Origin: Hypericum androsaemum
Taxonomy: Eukaryota; Streptophyta; Magnoliopsida; Malpighiales; Hypericaceae
Direction: 5' to 3'
Length of the DNA: 64,000 bases
Assembly (NCBI GenBank): GCA_963995505.1
Contig: OZ023188.1
Span: 19,605,912-19,669,911 of the forward strand
Below, one piece after another: positions 1 to 9,797 of this stretch (the first letter of the stretch is position 1; the number at the start of each line of letters is the position of its first letter). The notes below the pieces were generated by a model. That model saw only the letters and a program-made list of their open reading frames with translations. It was not told the origin of the DNA and searched no databases. The position numbers and the translations under genes are program-made.

Positions 1-399
1 CAGCCTGTTGTCCTCACTCCCGGGCTACGTTCAAAGGTCTCTAGATGGTCTTTTGTCTTCGTGATTTAGGTCGCTCCATTATACATATTCCGTTGTCTTT
101 TGACGTATGACTTAGATTAATGTTAATATGTAATATATTTGTAATCTATGTTACGTTTTAAAAAGGATGGGTTTGGTGATATGATGTTGGAATGTGTACT
201 TCAACTTTTGAATTATGCCTGCCAGGTTTTAGATAACGATAAGTATGTTTGTTCGAAGATGTAACTTCGTTGAAAAATATTTAGATGATTCTCTTACTGA
301 GAATGACGTGTTATGTTTGAGGTTTGCTAGGTTATGGTCATTATATTATCTTTGACATAATCTAGCGCCGGTCACCGACCACGATTTTTGGTCGTGACA
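1..399 (+). mobile_element. Ty3/gypsy-like LTR remnant, left copy, with primer binding site just after it
   Basis: The block from about 366 to 399 (core ggtcaccgacc, ending gtcgtgaca) recurs at about 1106-1140, as expected for the 3' ends of two LTRs. Directly after the left copy, 404-415 reads tggtatcagagc, the usual plant primer binding site complementary to initiator tRNA-Met. The left LTR starts outside or near the window edge. Bodies of the two copies are diverged, so element boundaries and superfamily are inferred. No gag or pol coding sequence lies between them. Confidence 0.55.
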
Positions 400-403
400 G
401 ACT

Positions 404-415
404 TGGTATCAGAGC
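404..415 (+). other. Retrotransposon primer binding site (initiator tRNA-Met type)
   Basis: The sequence tggtatcagagc sits five bases after the LTR-like end gtgaca. This is the standard plant primer binding site and fixes the element's orientation as plus. Confidence 0.6.
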
Positions 416-679
416 TTGGTCAGAGCCCTAGGTTTAAGCCTAGCTTTTTGTTTGCATGTTGTGTATAATGGAGCATAAGATTTGTCATGTCTTGTCATTG
501 TTCATCTTCCTAATCTTTGAATTGTGAAAGTTGTTTGTGCACTTTGTTGTGGACCATTTGCTAAAGGCAAATGATGTTTTTGTGTGATTTGTATTTGTAG
601 TGGTCTCATGGATTAAATTACTTGGGATTTTTAGTTGAAATAAATGTGAAAACAATGAGATCATTCATCCAGGGGACTA

Positions 680-806
680 CCTAGTGAAGCAACCGATATG
701 GCCCGACGGGGGGATACAATATCCGATATGGCCCGACGGGGGGATACAATACCCGATATGGCCCAACGGCGGGATATAATAGCCGATTGACGTTTGCTTC
801 ACTAGG
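680..806. repeat. Three 30-bp tandem repeats enclosed by a 13-bp inverted repeat
   Basis: Three copies of a 30-bp unit start at 693, 723 and 753 (core gatatggcccgacgg; the third copy is slightly changed). The array is bracketed by cctagtgaagcaa at 680-692 and its exact reverse complement at 794-806, so it could fold as a stem with a repeat-filled loop. It lies inside the deleted retrotransposon. Confidence 0.75.
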
Positions 807-1140
807 GAAAGACTTTGGACAACTATATACATTGATATGTTTTGAGATATGACATTGCATGTTCTTCATTTGTCATTGGTAATTATATATTTGTCATATG
901 CATTTTATTTTATGTTGAGGTTCATACATCTTTTGTGTTACCTCATTAAGTGCATCACTTGAAGTATGATTTGTGAGTGTTCGGATGCAACTTTGATGGG
1001 ATATATGTACGTTGGATGTGGATAGACATGTATAATTTTATAAAATTTAAAATATGTTTTGAGGCTGGCTAGACCCGTTTTGTGTGGTCAACGGGTTAGG
1101 GTCTGGCGCCGGTCACTGACCCCGAATTTGGGTCGTGACA
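800..1140 (+). mobile_element. Ty3/gypsy-like LTR remnant, right copy
   Basis: The stretch ends at 1140 with ggtcgtgaca, matching the left LTR end at 399. The preceding 35 bp (gcgccggtcactgacc...) are the clearest match. The start is not defined. With the left copy it frames an internal region of only a few hundred bases, so the element is deleted or miniature. Confidence 0.45.
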
Positions 1141-1632
1141 TTTAGTTTCCATATTTGTTTATCCTAGTCAAATATTTCACTAACAAGTGATCAATACACA
1201 TGTCAAATAGGGATTGGTGGGTCTATACCAAGTCACATAGTGACTTAATATTAAGGGTCCACCATAAAATTTCTCATAGAGATAATATCAGAATCTTCGG
1301 CCTTTTCCAACGGTTAGAAACTTATCCAAGGGTCAGATTTCCATGGCCCAAGAGGAAGGAAGGGCCACGATCCAGCCACGACCCTCTTAACCCTAAACCA
1401 TCAAACAAAAGAAAGAAGAAAAAAGAATCATTCATCAATTACCTGCAAAAAATAAATTGTTGTTGGTTGCCATCCAGGAAGAACCTTCCATCTATGGATT
1501 GGTCATCAGCATTTAAAACCACATTGCCCTAGCCTCCTATATGATGATACCTTGTCTTCACATTTTTCATCATCACTTTCTTTATTGTTCTGAGAGAGAG
1601 ATCAATAGTGAATAATATTTCCTGGTAGTAGA

Positions 1633-2528
1633 ATGGTATCCTCTTCTTCTAGGAAATCGAGGAGGAGCAAGTCCTCTTCCTCATCATCTTCGGGCAAGAC
1701 GAAGTCAACAGGTAACAGCCCTAGTGGCAGTGTTGGAACCCAACACCAGCCACAGCCACAGCCACAGTTACAGTCACCACAACCTGCGAGTGAAGGTGAG
1801 CAGGGACTTAGTAACCGACCACCACCCGCTTTGACCCTCTCACCTAGGAAGCCTCCTTGCTGCGTCTTCCTCTTCTGCTACTTCCACCACCAAGACTCCT
1901 ACTATGGCTGACCCTAATAGTAACCAAGCACCCGCTAATATGGCCCCCTCACCCGCTTTGCCTTCCCGTGCTTCTACTTCTACCACCACTTCCCCAACTA
2001 AGGCAGTCAAATCTCTGGTGGTGGTGCCGGTGGCTGCATGTTACACTGCTCCTCCTGCTACTACTGGATTGGTGCCATGTGGCAGCCCAGGCCAGGCCCA
2101 ATCCATAGTGGTGGCGGAGACCGAAAGAGGGTCGGGAAATTCCGGTTTAGCAGACAATGTGCAGAGACAAAGGAAGAGGGGTAGAGACAACAACATGTCA
2201 TCATCGAGTAGTCTGGGGAAGGAGAAGTTGGACGATCCAAAGGATGGAGATACTAATAGCACTATATGCAGGCTATTGCGAACCCACCTGGAGCCAGGGC
2301 CAGTGCCCCGGGGCAGTCCCACCTCAAACAAGCAAGCCTTTAACTGCAGAGGAAAGGCATCTTCTCGAGCAGAAGTTGGCCCCCGCCCTCATAGGCATCG
2401 CTGAGGACATGACCTCCGGATTTAATCTCACTGTGATTCCCCCTGCTCCTCCTAGAATAATCTTGATTGACCTCAACCAGCCTCCCCTACCCGAGGAGGA
2501 GGAGAATGACAACAACAACAACAAATAG
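1633..2528 (+). pseudogene. Pseudogene of a C2H2/EAR zinc-finger repressor
   Basis: Read in three successive frames this matches the intact gene at 5156-5929. The first frame (1633 to about 1830) gives the Ser-rich N-terminus with SKSSSSSSS and SVGT. The second (about 1904-2330) gives TTTSPTKAVKSLVVV and KRGRD. The third (about 2340-2528) gives LLEQKLAPALIGIAE and IDLNQPPLPEEEE, the EAR-type DLN motif and acidic tail. At least two frameshifts separate these parts. The finger itself is gone: only a Cys and a following LRTH remain at about 2270-2292, where the paralogue has C-x2-C-x12-H-x3-H, so about a dozen residues with the second Cys and first His are lost. It cannot encode a working finger. 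It is convergent with the intact copy. Confidence 0.8.
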
Positions 2529-5155
2529 AAGGAGAATGGTAGGATGGCCCGGTGACAAACATGTCAATTTCCTAGGGTAATAATATCTAAAAATATATCC
2601 TTGGATCAAACACAGATTGTTTAATGCATGTTAAATTGGTGGTAGTGGAGTCGGATGCACGTCAACTCTGATCTGTTTGTTTTCTTTATTTTAATGTAAT
2701 TGTTTGTTCGTGTTGTAGGAGGGGAGGCATCATCTCCGATCCAGGACACCAATCTATCTCTAACTATTCTCTTGAAGAAGAAGATGATGAATTCAAATAA
2801 TATGTTCTTTTTTCATTTACACAGTTTCTCCCTTATCATACATGTACTGAGGATACGGCGATTGATACGGTGTCAATCCTTAAACATGAGGTGGGAGGAT
2901 CGAATCCCATAACCGTTTAAGATTCGAAATTGTGGAAACAATTTAAATCTCACAAAAAAAAAAACATGTAACGAGGGAAAAACAAAGAAAATATATGACA
3001 TGTTGAAGGCCCGGACCCACTTCCCACTCCCTTAAAAAATAATAATAATAATTCTTGTTCATCAAATTAGAGATCATTTCACTGATGCCTTCTTCTTTTT
3101 TTTATTTTAATTTAGATCATTGTTGTCTTGTCGACTTATGAGTAATCCAACAAGCTCATAGCCAGTATCCATTCCAACAACAAACAAGTCATACGAGCAT
3201 TTTAAACTAATTAATTACTAGATCTTCTGGTATACAAAATCCTTATCGGGTTTTCTTCTTCCATATGAGGATAAAAAAAGACAAGCAAGTACATTGAAAT
3301 TAAACGTAACTTAAACAATGATGAGTCTTTTTGGTTTCATAGGAACAACACACTCGAGATGTTGCGAGTCATGTTCATCAATTGGTTATGTCTTTATAAT
3401 AGTATATGATAAGAGTAAGCTATGATAAAAACCATCATGAGAATGCAAAAGAGAGTTTTGAATTACCGTTAACATATCGTTTGGTATATTATTTTGAATT
3501 ACCGTTAACATATCGTTTTGATACAATTCGGTATTATCGTTTTGATATAGTTTGGTATCCGGTTGGATTCAATTATTGTAGTTAAGTACTTGCTTAACAT
3601 GGGAATTCCAAACATGGGGTTTTAATGTAACAAGAAATATTGCCATTGTTTATGCTTTAATTTCCATACCAAAATCTTTCCAACTGATACAATTTAAGTT
3701 GCGCGGATGAATAGCTGGCTGCTCAATTTTTATAGCAAGCAATAATTAACCTAGAGAGAGACAACTATTTATGTATGGTACGTAATTAAAGCAAATTAAT
3801 CATCTGGAAAATTTCTTTTTAGTTTGCTTTAATCTACATGAGATGGAATTCGGGGAAGCAATTGTGAAGATGGACCACCAATTGCTCCTCTGTTCATTTT
3901 AATATTGACAAAAACATTTTGTCATATTTAATTATTTATCTCCTGAATTTATTATAATGGATTTCCTAAATATATGTAGTCTAGCATTTTTTTCCATTAG
4001 AGACAGGGAGAAGAAAAAAACGAAAAAAAGGAATTATATTTAACTAAATTGTAAATATTAATAGCCTTCTTTGTAGTACTGGTATTAAATATTTGAACCA
4101 GTTATTCATTCATTGTTCTGTTGTGAAGAAAGTTTGGGACTTGTTTGCAAGCATGATCGGGTTCTTTTTTTTTTTTAGGTTAAAGTGGAGGGCCAGGCCC
4201 TTTAGATTAATGATAGCTATTACAAGCTAGTAGAGGATAGACCTCGAATGAGAGTTGCGACTGTTAGCCTCGGTAAAATCCTCTTGTGGAAAAATGCGGT
4301 GGAAAAAATTTACAAGAGGGGAAGAACACCTCGGCAGGTTTAGGCCCTCCTTAAATGTTGAAATCGCTAATTGTTCACCCCCATTTATTATAACATTACG
4401 AGGATAAGCTACATCCCCAATATCATTAATAAGATAATTGCGCAACATTACGATGATCGGGTTCATTGGTGCGCTTGCAACTCTACATAAAACTTTCCAG
4501 ATGTGTGGGTTAGGGTTGGACTTGTGTGAGGAAAACTCCTCAAACAGGTCTGATACACTTTGTCTGCATATGATACGTTTGGAAGGCGAGGAACCGGGTG
4601 GTATTTGACGGCGAACCTTTTAATCTCAGCAAGCTGCTTCTTCACATCTCTAGGAGACAGTCTCAATGGACCTTTTGGTAGGGTTGTCTACACAAATAAA
4701 CTCTCAGGATATACTGTTATCTCTTAGATCGATTGTGTGGGCAGTGGTCAAGCACCCTGTATAGCTTTATTTAAGGAGTAATAAAATTGTGAACTTTACC
4801 ATTAATAAACTTAACTTAATAAAAAACGGGAGAAGAAAAGGAAAGAAAGAAAATAACTATATCTATATATTATAGGACTAACGATGAAAGTGGTCTTGCT
4901 ATGAGTTCATTGACCATAGAGCTTTTGTATAAATGCATGGGCTAAAAAACGAAACTCAAAGAAATTAATCATGAACTGTGGGGAACAAAAATCAAATGGA
5001 AGAAATTGGATTCCTACTACTATTACTACTCTTACCAATGTAGACAATTGGACTTAAACACACGCAGCTAATAAGTTGTGGAAGCATCAAGACTGAAAAA
5101 AATGCGTTAATTAAACTGCATGTAGAGAGAGAAGACAACATCCCGATAGCGTCGC
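2529..5155. other. Intergenic region, no supported gene
   Basis: AT-rich sequence with poly-A and poly-T runs. A short segment with an A-rich end at about 2850-2970 vaguely resembles a SINE tail. About 4186-4670 has small minus-strand reading frames of less repetitive composition, possibly a decayed element, but I recognise no domain. Nothing else supports a gene. Confidence 0.5.
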
Positions 5156-5929
5156 TCAGATGTAGCCTTTTCCCTTGTCTTCCTTCTTGTCCTCCTCCTC
5201 ATCCTCATCCTCATCCTCTGGCGGAGGCGACCGGTTGAGGTCAAACAATGCTCGTCTGGCTCCAGCAGGGGGCGCTACGTTGATATCAGTGTCGATGGGA
5301 GGTGCCTGGATCTCGGCAGCTATGCCAAGAAGAGTAGGGGCCAACTTGAGCTCGAGAAGCCGCCTTGACGACTCAGGATCCATAGGGACGCCTCCTGTCC
5401 CTGTTGTTGTTGGAGGCGGGAATGCCCCGCGCCACTCGCGCTCCGGGTGGGCTCTGAGGTGCCCGAAGTATGCCTTCCATGAGTGGAACCTCTTCCCGCA
5501 TAGACCGCAGTTGGGATCAGTTTCCTTGGGGGCGTCCAACTCGCCCTTCCCCCTCTTGTCTCCCCCGCTCCCCGATGAGCCATCATTGCCTCCTCTCCCC
5601 CTCTTCCTTGAACCACCTGACCCTCTTCCCGACACGACCAGCAAGGATTGGACCGCCTTAGTAGGGGTGGTGGTAGTTGAGTGCACTCCAGAAGCAGGAG
5701 GAACAGAGGAAGAGGAAGGAGTCATAGCCGGTGGTGATTGAGTACTACTAGGCAAGGCTCCACTGCCGAGGCCAAGTTGGGGTAGTTGATGATGATGGGT
5801 TCCAACACTCGTACTAGGACTGTGGCCTCTTGACGGCCTCCTCCTTTCGGCCGAAGAAGAAGAAGACGATGAGGACTTGCTCCTCGGAGAGGCCATTCTC
5901 CTCTTCCCCGGAAGAACACTGACTTCCAA
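5156..5929 (-). CDS. Single C2H2 zinc-finger protein with EAR repression motif
   Basis: A single-exon, 257-residue nuclear protein. The one zinc finger spans residues 141-161: C141-x2-C144, then FHSWKAYFGH, with H157 and H161. The helix has KAYFGH where EPF/ZAT-type fingers have QALGGH. The finger is followed by HPEREWRG, as in a plant subfamily with SWKALFGH-type fingers. The N-terminus is Ser-rich (SKSSSSSSSS), residues 107-129 are Arg/Lys/Gly-rich and could act as nuclear localisation signal, and residues 230-232 are DLN followed by an acidic tail, an EAR-type co-repressor motif. By family, it should be a DNA-binding transcriptional repressor. The start at 5929 is favoured because the pseudogene copy aligns from there; Met12 (5896) is an alternative and has the more comfortable leader length. 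Codons are GC-rich against an AT-rich surrounding. Confidence 0.85.
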   Translation of the reverse strand: MEVSVLPGKRRMASPRSKSSSSSSSSAERRRPSRGHSPSTSVGTHHHQLPQLGLGSGALPSSTQSPPAMTPSSSSVPPASGVHSTTTTPTKAVQSLLVVSGRGSGGSRKRGRGGNDGSSGSGGDKRGKGELDAPKETDPNCGLCGKRFHSWKAYFGHLRAHPEREWRGAFPPPTTTGTGGVPMDPESSRRLLELKLAPTLLGIAAEIQAPPIDTDINVAPPAGARRALFDLNRSPPPEDEDEDEEEDKKEDKGKGYI

Positions 5930-5961
5930 CTGAGCATCGCATACATAGGTAGAGAGGCTTG

Positions 5962-5969
5962 TTATATAG
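5962..5969 (-). promoter_or_regulatory. TATA box of the C2H2 gene
   Basis: The minus strand reads cctatataac about 33-40 bases before the first ATG at 5929. That predicts a very short leader for that ATG, or translation from Met12 at 5896. Confidence 0.45.
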
Positions 5970-6133
5970 GGTGGGATTGAAGATGCTCTAATGGGAGTAT
6001 TTATTTTCCTTGAACCCTAAAAAGCAGACGTTACGGAGAGAAATGAAAAGAGAAGAAATGAAAGGTGGACGGTGGGTGCGTGTATTCAGATTAAGACGAT
6101 GGGGATACACAGCTTTTGGGCCAGCTTTTGTGT

Positions 6134-6134
<1 letters not shown>

Positions 6135-6167
<33 letters not shown>
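6135..6167. repeat. (GA)n microsatellite
   Basis: About 16 uninterrupted GA dinucleotides upstream of the C2H2 gene. GAGA tracts are common in plant promoters, but a regulatory role is inference. Confidence 0.9.
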
Positions 6168-6170
<3 letters not shown>

Positions 6171-7631
6171 GTTAGGTATTAATATTATAATCGAAGCAAC
6201 GCGTCCCAAATTGAAATATAACTTCCCAAAAACACACACTCAGAAGAGATATAACATTTATAGAGGAGAAATTGTGTTATAATTTAATAATAATAATTTC
6301 TTCCAACATCATGAGCAAGAGCAACCTTCTAGAGAAGCGGGCTCTTGTTGCCTGAGAAAACTGCTACTTATGATCTTGTAGGAGGAGGCGAGATCGGTAA
6401 TAAGAGAAAGGTTGAGCAGATGGAGGAGCAACGGTAAATTGAAAAAGAAGAAGACGACAAGAAGAGGCGGCCGATGATACTAATAAAGAGGCCCATTCTA
6501 TCTCAACATGTCTCCACCACGCCACCAGAGGAGGAGGAAGAAGGCGAACGAGTCGACGCCCACTGGCTTCTGCTAGATTATTCTATCTCGATGCCAACAA
6601 TTATTAAAATGCACTCTTAGGACTATCGACAACACTCTTTTCCTATTAGAGTTTTAACCGTATTTTAACGAGGCCAATAGCTGCAAGTTCTCTTTTCGAA
6701 TAACATTAATTAAATTTACCTATCAAAAAACCCGTGGGGCGGGAGAAGCATAATGATGGCATAGAGATTAACTTTGATATAATTCTTATGTGATTAGCAA
6801 TGCTTACAAGTTATTTTTTCTAAATAAAATATTATATTTTTCCAAAAAACCCAATGAAGAGAGTTACACTAAAGTACATCGCCTATGATACTAGAGAGAA
6901 ATACATCATAGTTAAATGATGTGTGCTATCTACGTATATACCAAAATTCTAAAGAAAAACCTAAAAACGTGAGATAATATAAGCAAAAACACCAAATATT
7001 TACCCCCACGTACCAAAACGGTCAAGATTTACGGGGGTCAAGAATTAAAGATTGATTGTTTTGCCTTCTCGTCAGCCAAATACTTTGGAGACCATCTTAC
7101 AAGTTATTATTTTTTTGAGAGAATCTTACAAGTTATTATCTTTTAGTTTAAATAGGTGAAATGTGGTCACTATGTAACAAAATGCAAATTTGATTAGTTG
7201 CTATTAAGTCAATTATTTTTTGAATAAACGAAAATCTACTTGTTAAAAAAATGCATATTTGGATCTATTGCAGATTTATATTTGAGATCCATTCAGATAT
7301 ATTTTATATAGTTTTGACATATACATATAATTGGATGCTTTCTCTCTCCAATTCGCTTTGAGGAGGTTGCATGCAAAGTAGGGGTAAGAAAAAAAAATTG
7401 AAAACCTTCAAACCGAACTAAATTGGACTAAAAAAACTGGATCAGACCGAACCAAATAAAAAAATAGTCCAGTTCGGTCCTACATATGTGAGAAATTTAG
7501 TTTCTGGTTCGGGTCTGAATTTTTTAGCACAAAACTGAAAAGATTCGGACCGAACTTAAAATTTACCAATTATATAAGCAACACCTGAGAGTTCTATTCT
7601 TTTTCAACACTCATTGTCTCACACTCACATC
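6168..7631. other. Intergenic region; low-complexity sequence and a possible hAT-like remnant
   Basis: About 6300-6600 is purine-rich and gene-like in base composition but has stops in every frame. From 7379 (aggggtaag) to about 7565 the sequence is dominated by variants of accgaac/ggttcgg, as also at 8760-8900 and 25853-26166, and probably derives from a repeat family whose ends resemble hAT termini (TAGGGGTG). I could not define its right end. Confidence 0.4.
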
Positions 7632-8100
7632 CAATGTTTTTAAAACCGACCCAGAAAGCGAATCGAAATTTTCAAAATTTCTGGTTCACTCAGTCCGACC
7701 GGTTGGGTCACCGATCGGACCAGAACTTTATTTTATATTAATATTAATAAATAAGGTTTAATAAATTTAATTTAGTATTAAAAAATGATAAAATATCAAA
7801 TAAGTTCAAATATTTAGCAACTTTTCTATACAATTTATCTAAACAAAAATTTCAAATATCTCCGAGCATGAAATTGAGATTTTATTTCTAAATTAAATTC
7901 GATAAAATGAAAAAAATAAGCACAAAATTTTTTGATCCGGGCGAAATGGTTCACCCGAAAGTACCTGACCGGGTGGTCCGACCGGATTTTAGTCGGTCGA
8001 ACCACTTGCTAGGTTTTAGGTAAAAATCGAACCGGATTTATTTTCAGGTAGCGGTCTGACTGGTCCAATTATCGGTCGGACCTCGGTTTTTAAAACATTG
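7632..8100. mobile_element. hAT-type MITE with 8-bp target duplication
   Basis: The element begins CAATGTTTTTAAAACCGA and ends TCGGTTTTTAAAACATTG, inverted repeats of about 18 bp differing by the position of one T/A. It is flanked on both sides by ctcacatc (7624-7631 and 8101-8108), a perfect 8-bp target duplication as made by hAT transposases. It is 469 bp long, has no coding sequence, and is full of accgg/ccggt motifs. It is non-autonomous. Confidence 0.85.
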
Positions 8101-8108
8101 CTCACATC

Positions 8109-9797
8109 TCTCACTCTCAATTAAAAAGAAAAAATACCACGGGTCCACCGTTCACGAAGTTGGTCGTTTGGGTTGTTTGTTCTAGGTCAAACCGCGAGGC
8201 GATTACCAAGAGGGCGAGACCGAGCGAGGGGAGGCCACCATCAGGGAGGGAAATCCAGGAGAGAAGGGAAGGGAGGTTAGGGCTACCGACCGCTGACTGC
8301 CGACGCCTCTCAGCCACCAACCACACTCTGCCTCTCTCCCGAGTTCGAGGCTACCTTGCTCCTTGTAGGTATTCAGTTTTCTATATTCCGAAAATAAATT
8401 AGGATTTCAAAATTGGGGATTTTTTTAATTAGTATTTTTTATTAAGGATTTAAGCATGTAATCGTGGTCTGTGGTGTTCTTATTAAGTGATTGCTCGAAT
8501 GTTTGTTGTTTGGTGAGTAGGCGACATCGACAGGCCCTGAGTTGTCCTTGTCCGTGATGTTCTGGTGTTACTTGTTTTATTTTGGTGTTGCTTGTTTGGG
8601 TAATTGGTTTTGTCCGGACTCTGTGATGTTCTTCTGATTTGGTATACTGACGATGCTAATAGGACCTTTTTTCCAATCATTACTGCATATTGATGTAAAT
8701 ACAGATTACTGCATTTGGTGTTCTTCTGGACTTGAAATTGAAGCTTGCAGGGGTTTGGTCCTTTGGTTGAAATTTCACTACTGCATTTTGGGTTTGGTTC
8801 TTTGGTTCGGTTCTGATTTGAACTAGACTACTGGTTCGGTTCCAATTCCGAACCGAAGTTCCATTCGGTCCATTCCGGTTTGCGAAAAATCTATATTTCC
8901 GGTCCGGCGAGGTTGGTCAGCCGTTTGCAAAGAATGGATACTTGGTAATTAATTATAGCGTCGTTGCATTGCATGCATGGATTCTATTACGGGCCTGAAT
9001 TAATGGGCCGGACACTTTCCTGGATCCAGTTCTTCTTCTGACACAATCAATCACTCCGTCAAAAATAATAATATGAGGATTATTATTGTTCCAAATCCAA
9101 AATTGACCATTTCGTTGGATCTCAGTCTGAAATGCAGGCGTCCTTTTAGCCAATTTCCACTCCTAATAGTGTAACAACACTCCATCCAAATTGACCATTT
9201 CATATTGTGTGTGTGTGTGTCTATGTTGATGAAAGCAAGAAAAAGAAGAAAAAAAAGAAAATCATTAACGAAAGGAGAAGATATAGATCAAGACAGAAGA
9301 AACAGAGTAAAGCCCACAAACACAAACACAAACACAAACACAAACACTACTTTGGAAACGAAGCTCAAAAGCACCACCCGCCAACTTACGCGCCTGTCTT
9401 TCTCAGAAGGCAGAAGAAACAAGTAGAGAAGTAATCTTGTTCCTTTTTAGCCTAATTCGGATCTGGGGTCGTTACAAGATTCAATCTTTATTCGCCCAAA
9501 GGTACAAACTTTTGTAGGATTCCTTATGTTTTTTCGCCTCTGGGTTTGCCTGCAGCAGCTGGAACATTACTTTTAGGATCGGAAAGCAATTGGGTCTCGC
9601 ATCACACAGTCCACAGCCCAGCTCCATCTTCTCTCCGTTCCCATTACGTTAAAGGTACAGACTTTAGTAGGATTCGTTTTGGGTTGCATCATTTAGTAGC
9701 TGGTTGAACAATTATCAAAGTTGGTCTCTTGATGATGCATCCTCATCATTTAGGGTGGTGAAGCAAACATAGCATTAGGAGGAGGAGGAGGAGAATT
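8109..9797. other. Intergenic region and likely 5' leader of the SAC gene
   Basis: No protein gene is supported. 8760-8900 contains more ggttcgg/ccgaacc sequence. A short (GT)n tract lies near 9206-9218 and an (acaaac)n tract near 9315-9345. From about 9440 the sequence looks like a leader with spliced 5' UTR segments, ending in ggaggaggaggaggag just before the ATG at 9798. Confidence 0.45.

Noticed and set aside
639..870. Minus-strand frame with VGPYR repeats
   Set aside because: An artefact of the 30-bp tandem repeats inside the LTR remnant.
1200..1532. 110-residue plus-strand frame after the LTR remnant
   Set aside because: No domain, no conserved-looking composition, and no second exon. 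Chance frame or leader of the pseudogene.
2850..2970. Possible SINE 3' end with an A-rich tail
   Set aside because: The gaggatcgaatccc-like box and poly-A are suggestive, but no A and B boxes of a tRNA-derived promoter or target duplication could be identified.
4227..4666. Two adjacent minus-strand frames
   Set aside because: Composition is somewhat protein-like, but I recognise no transposon or host domain and no splice structure joins them.
8160..8402. 80-residue frame rich in Arg
   Set aside because: Lies in GC-rich sequence next to the MITE, with no recognisable motif.
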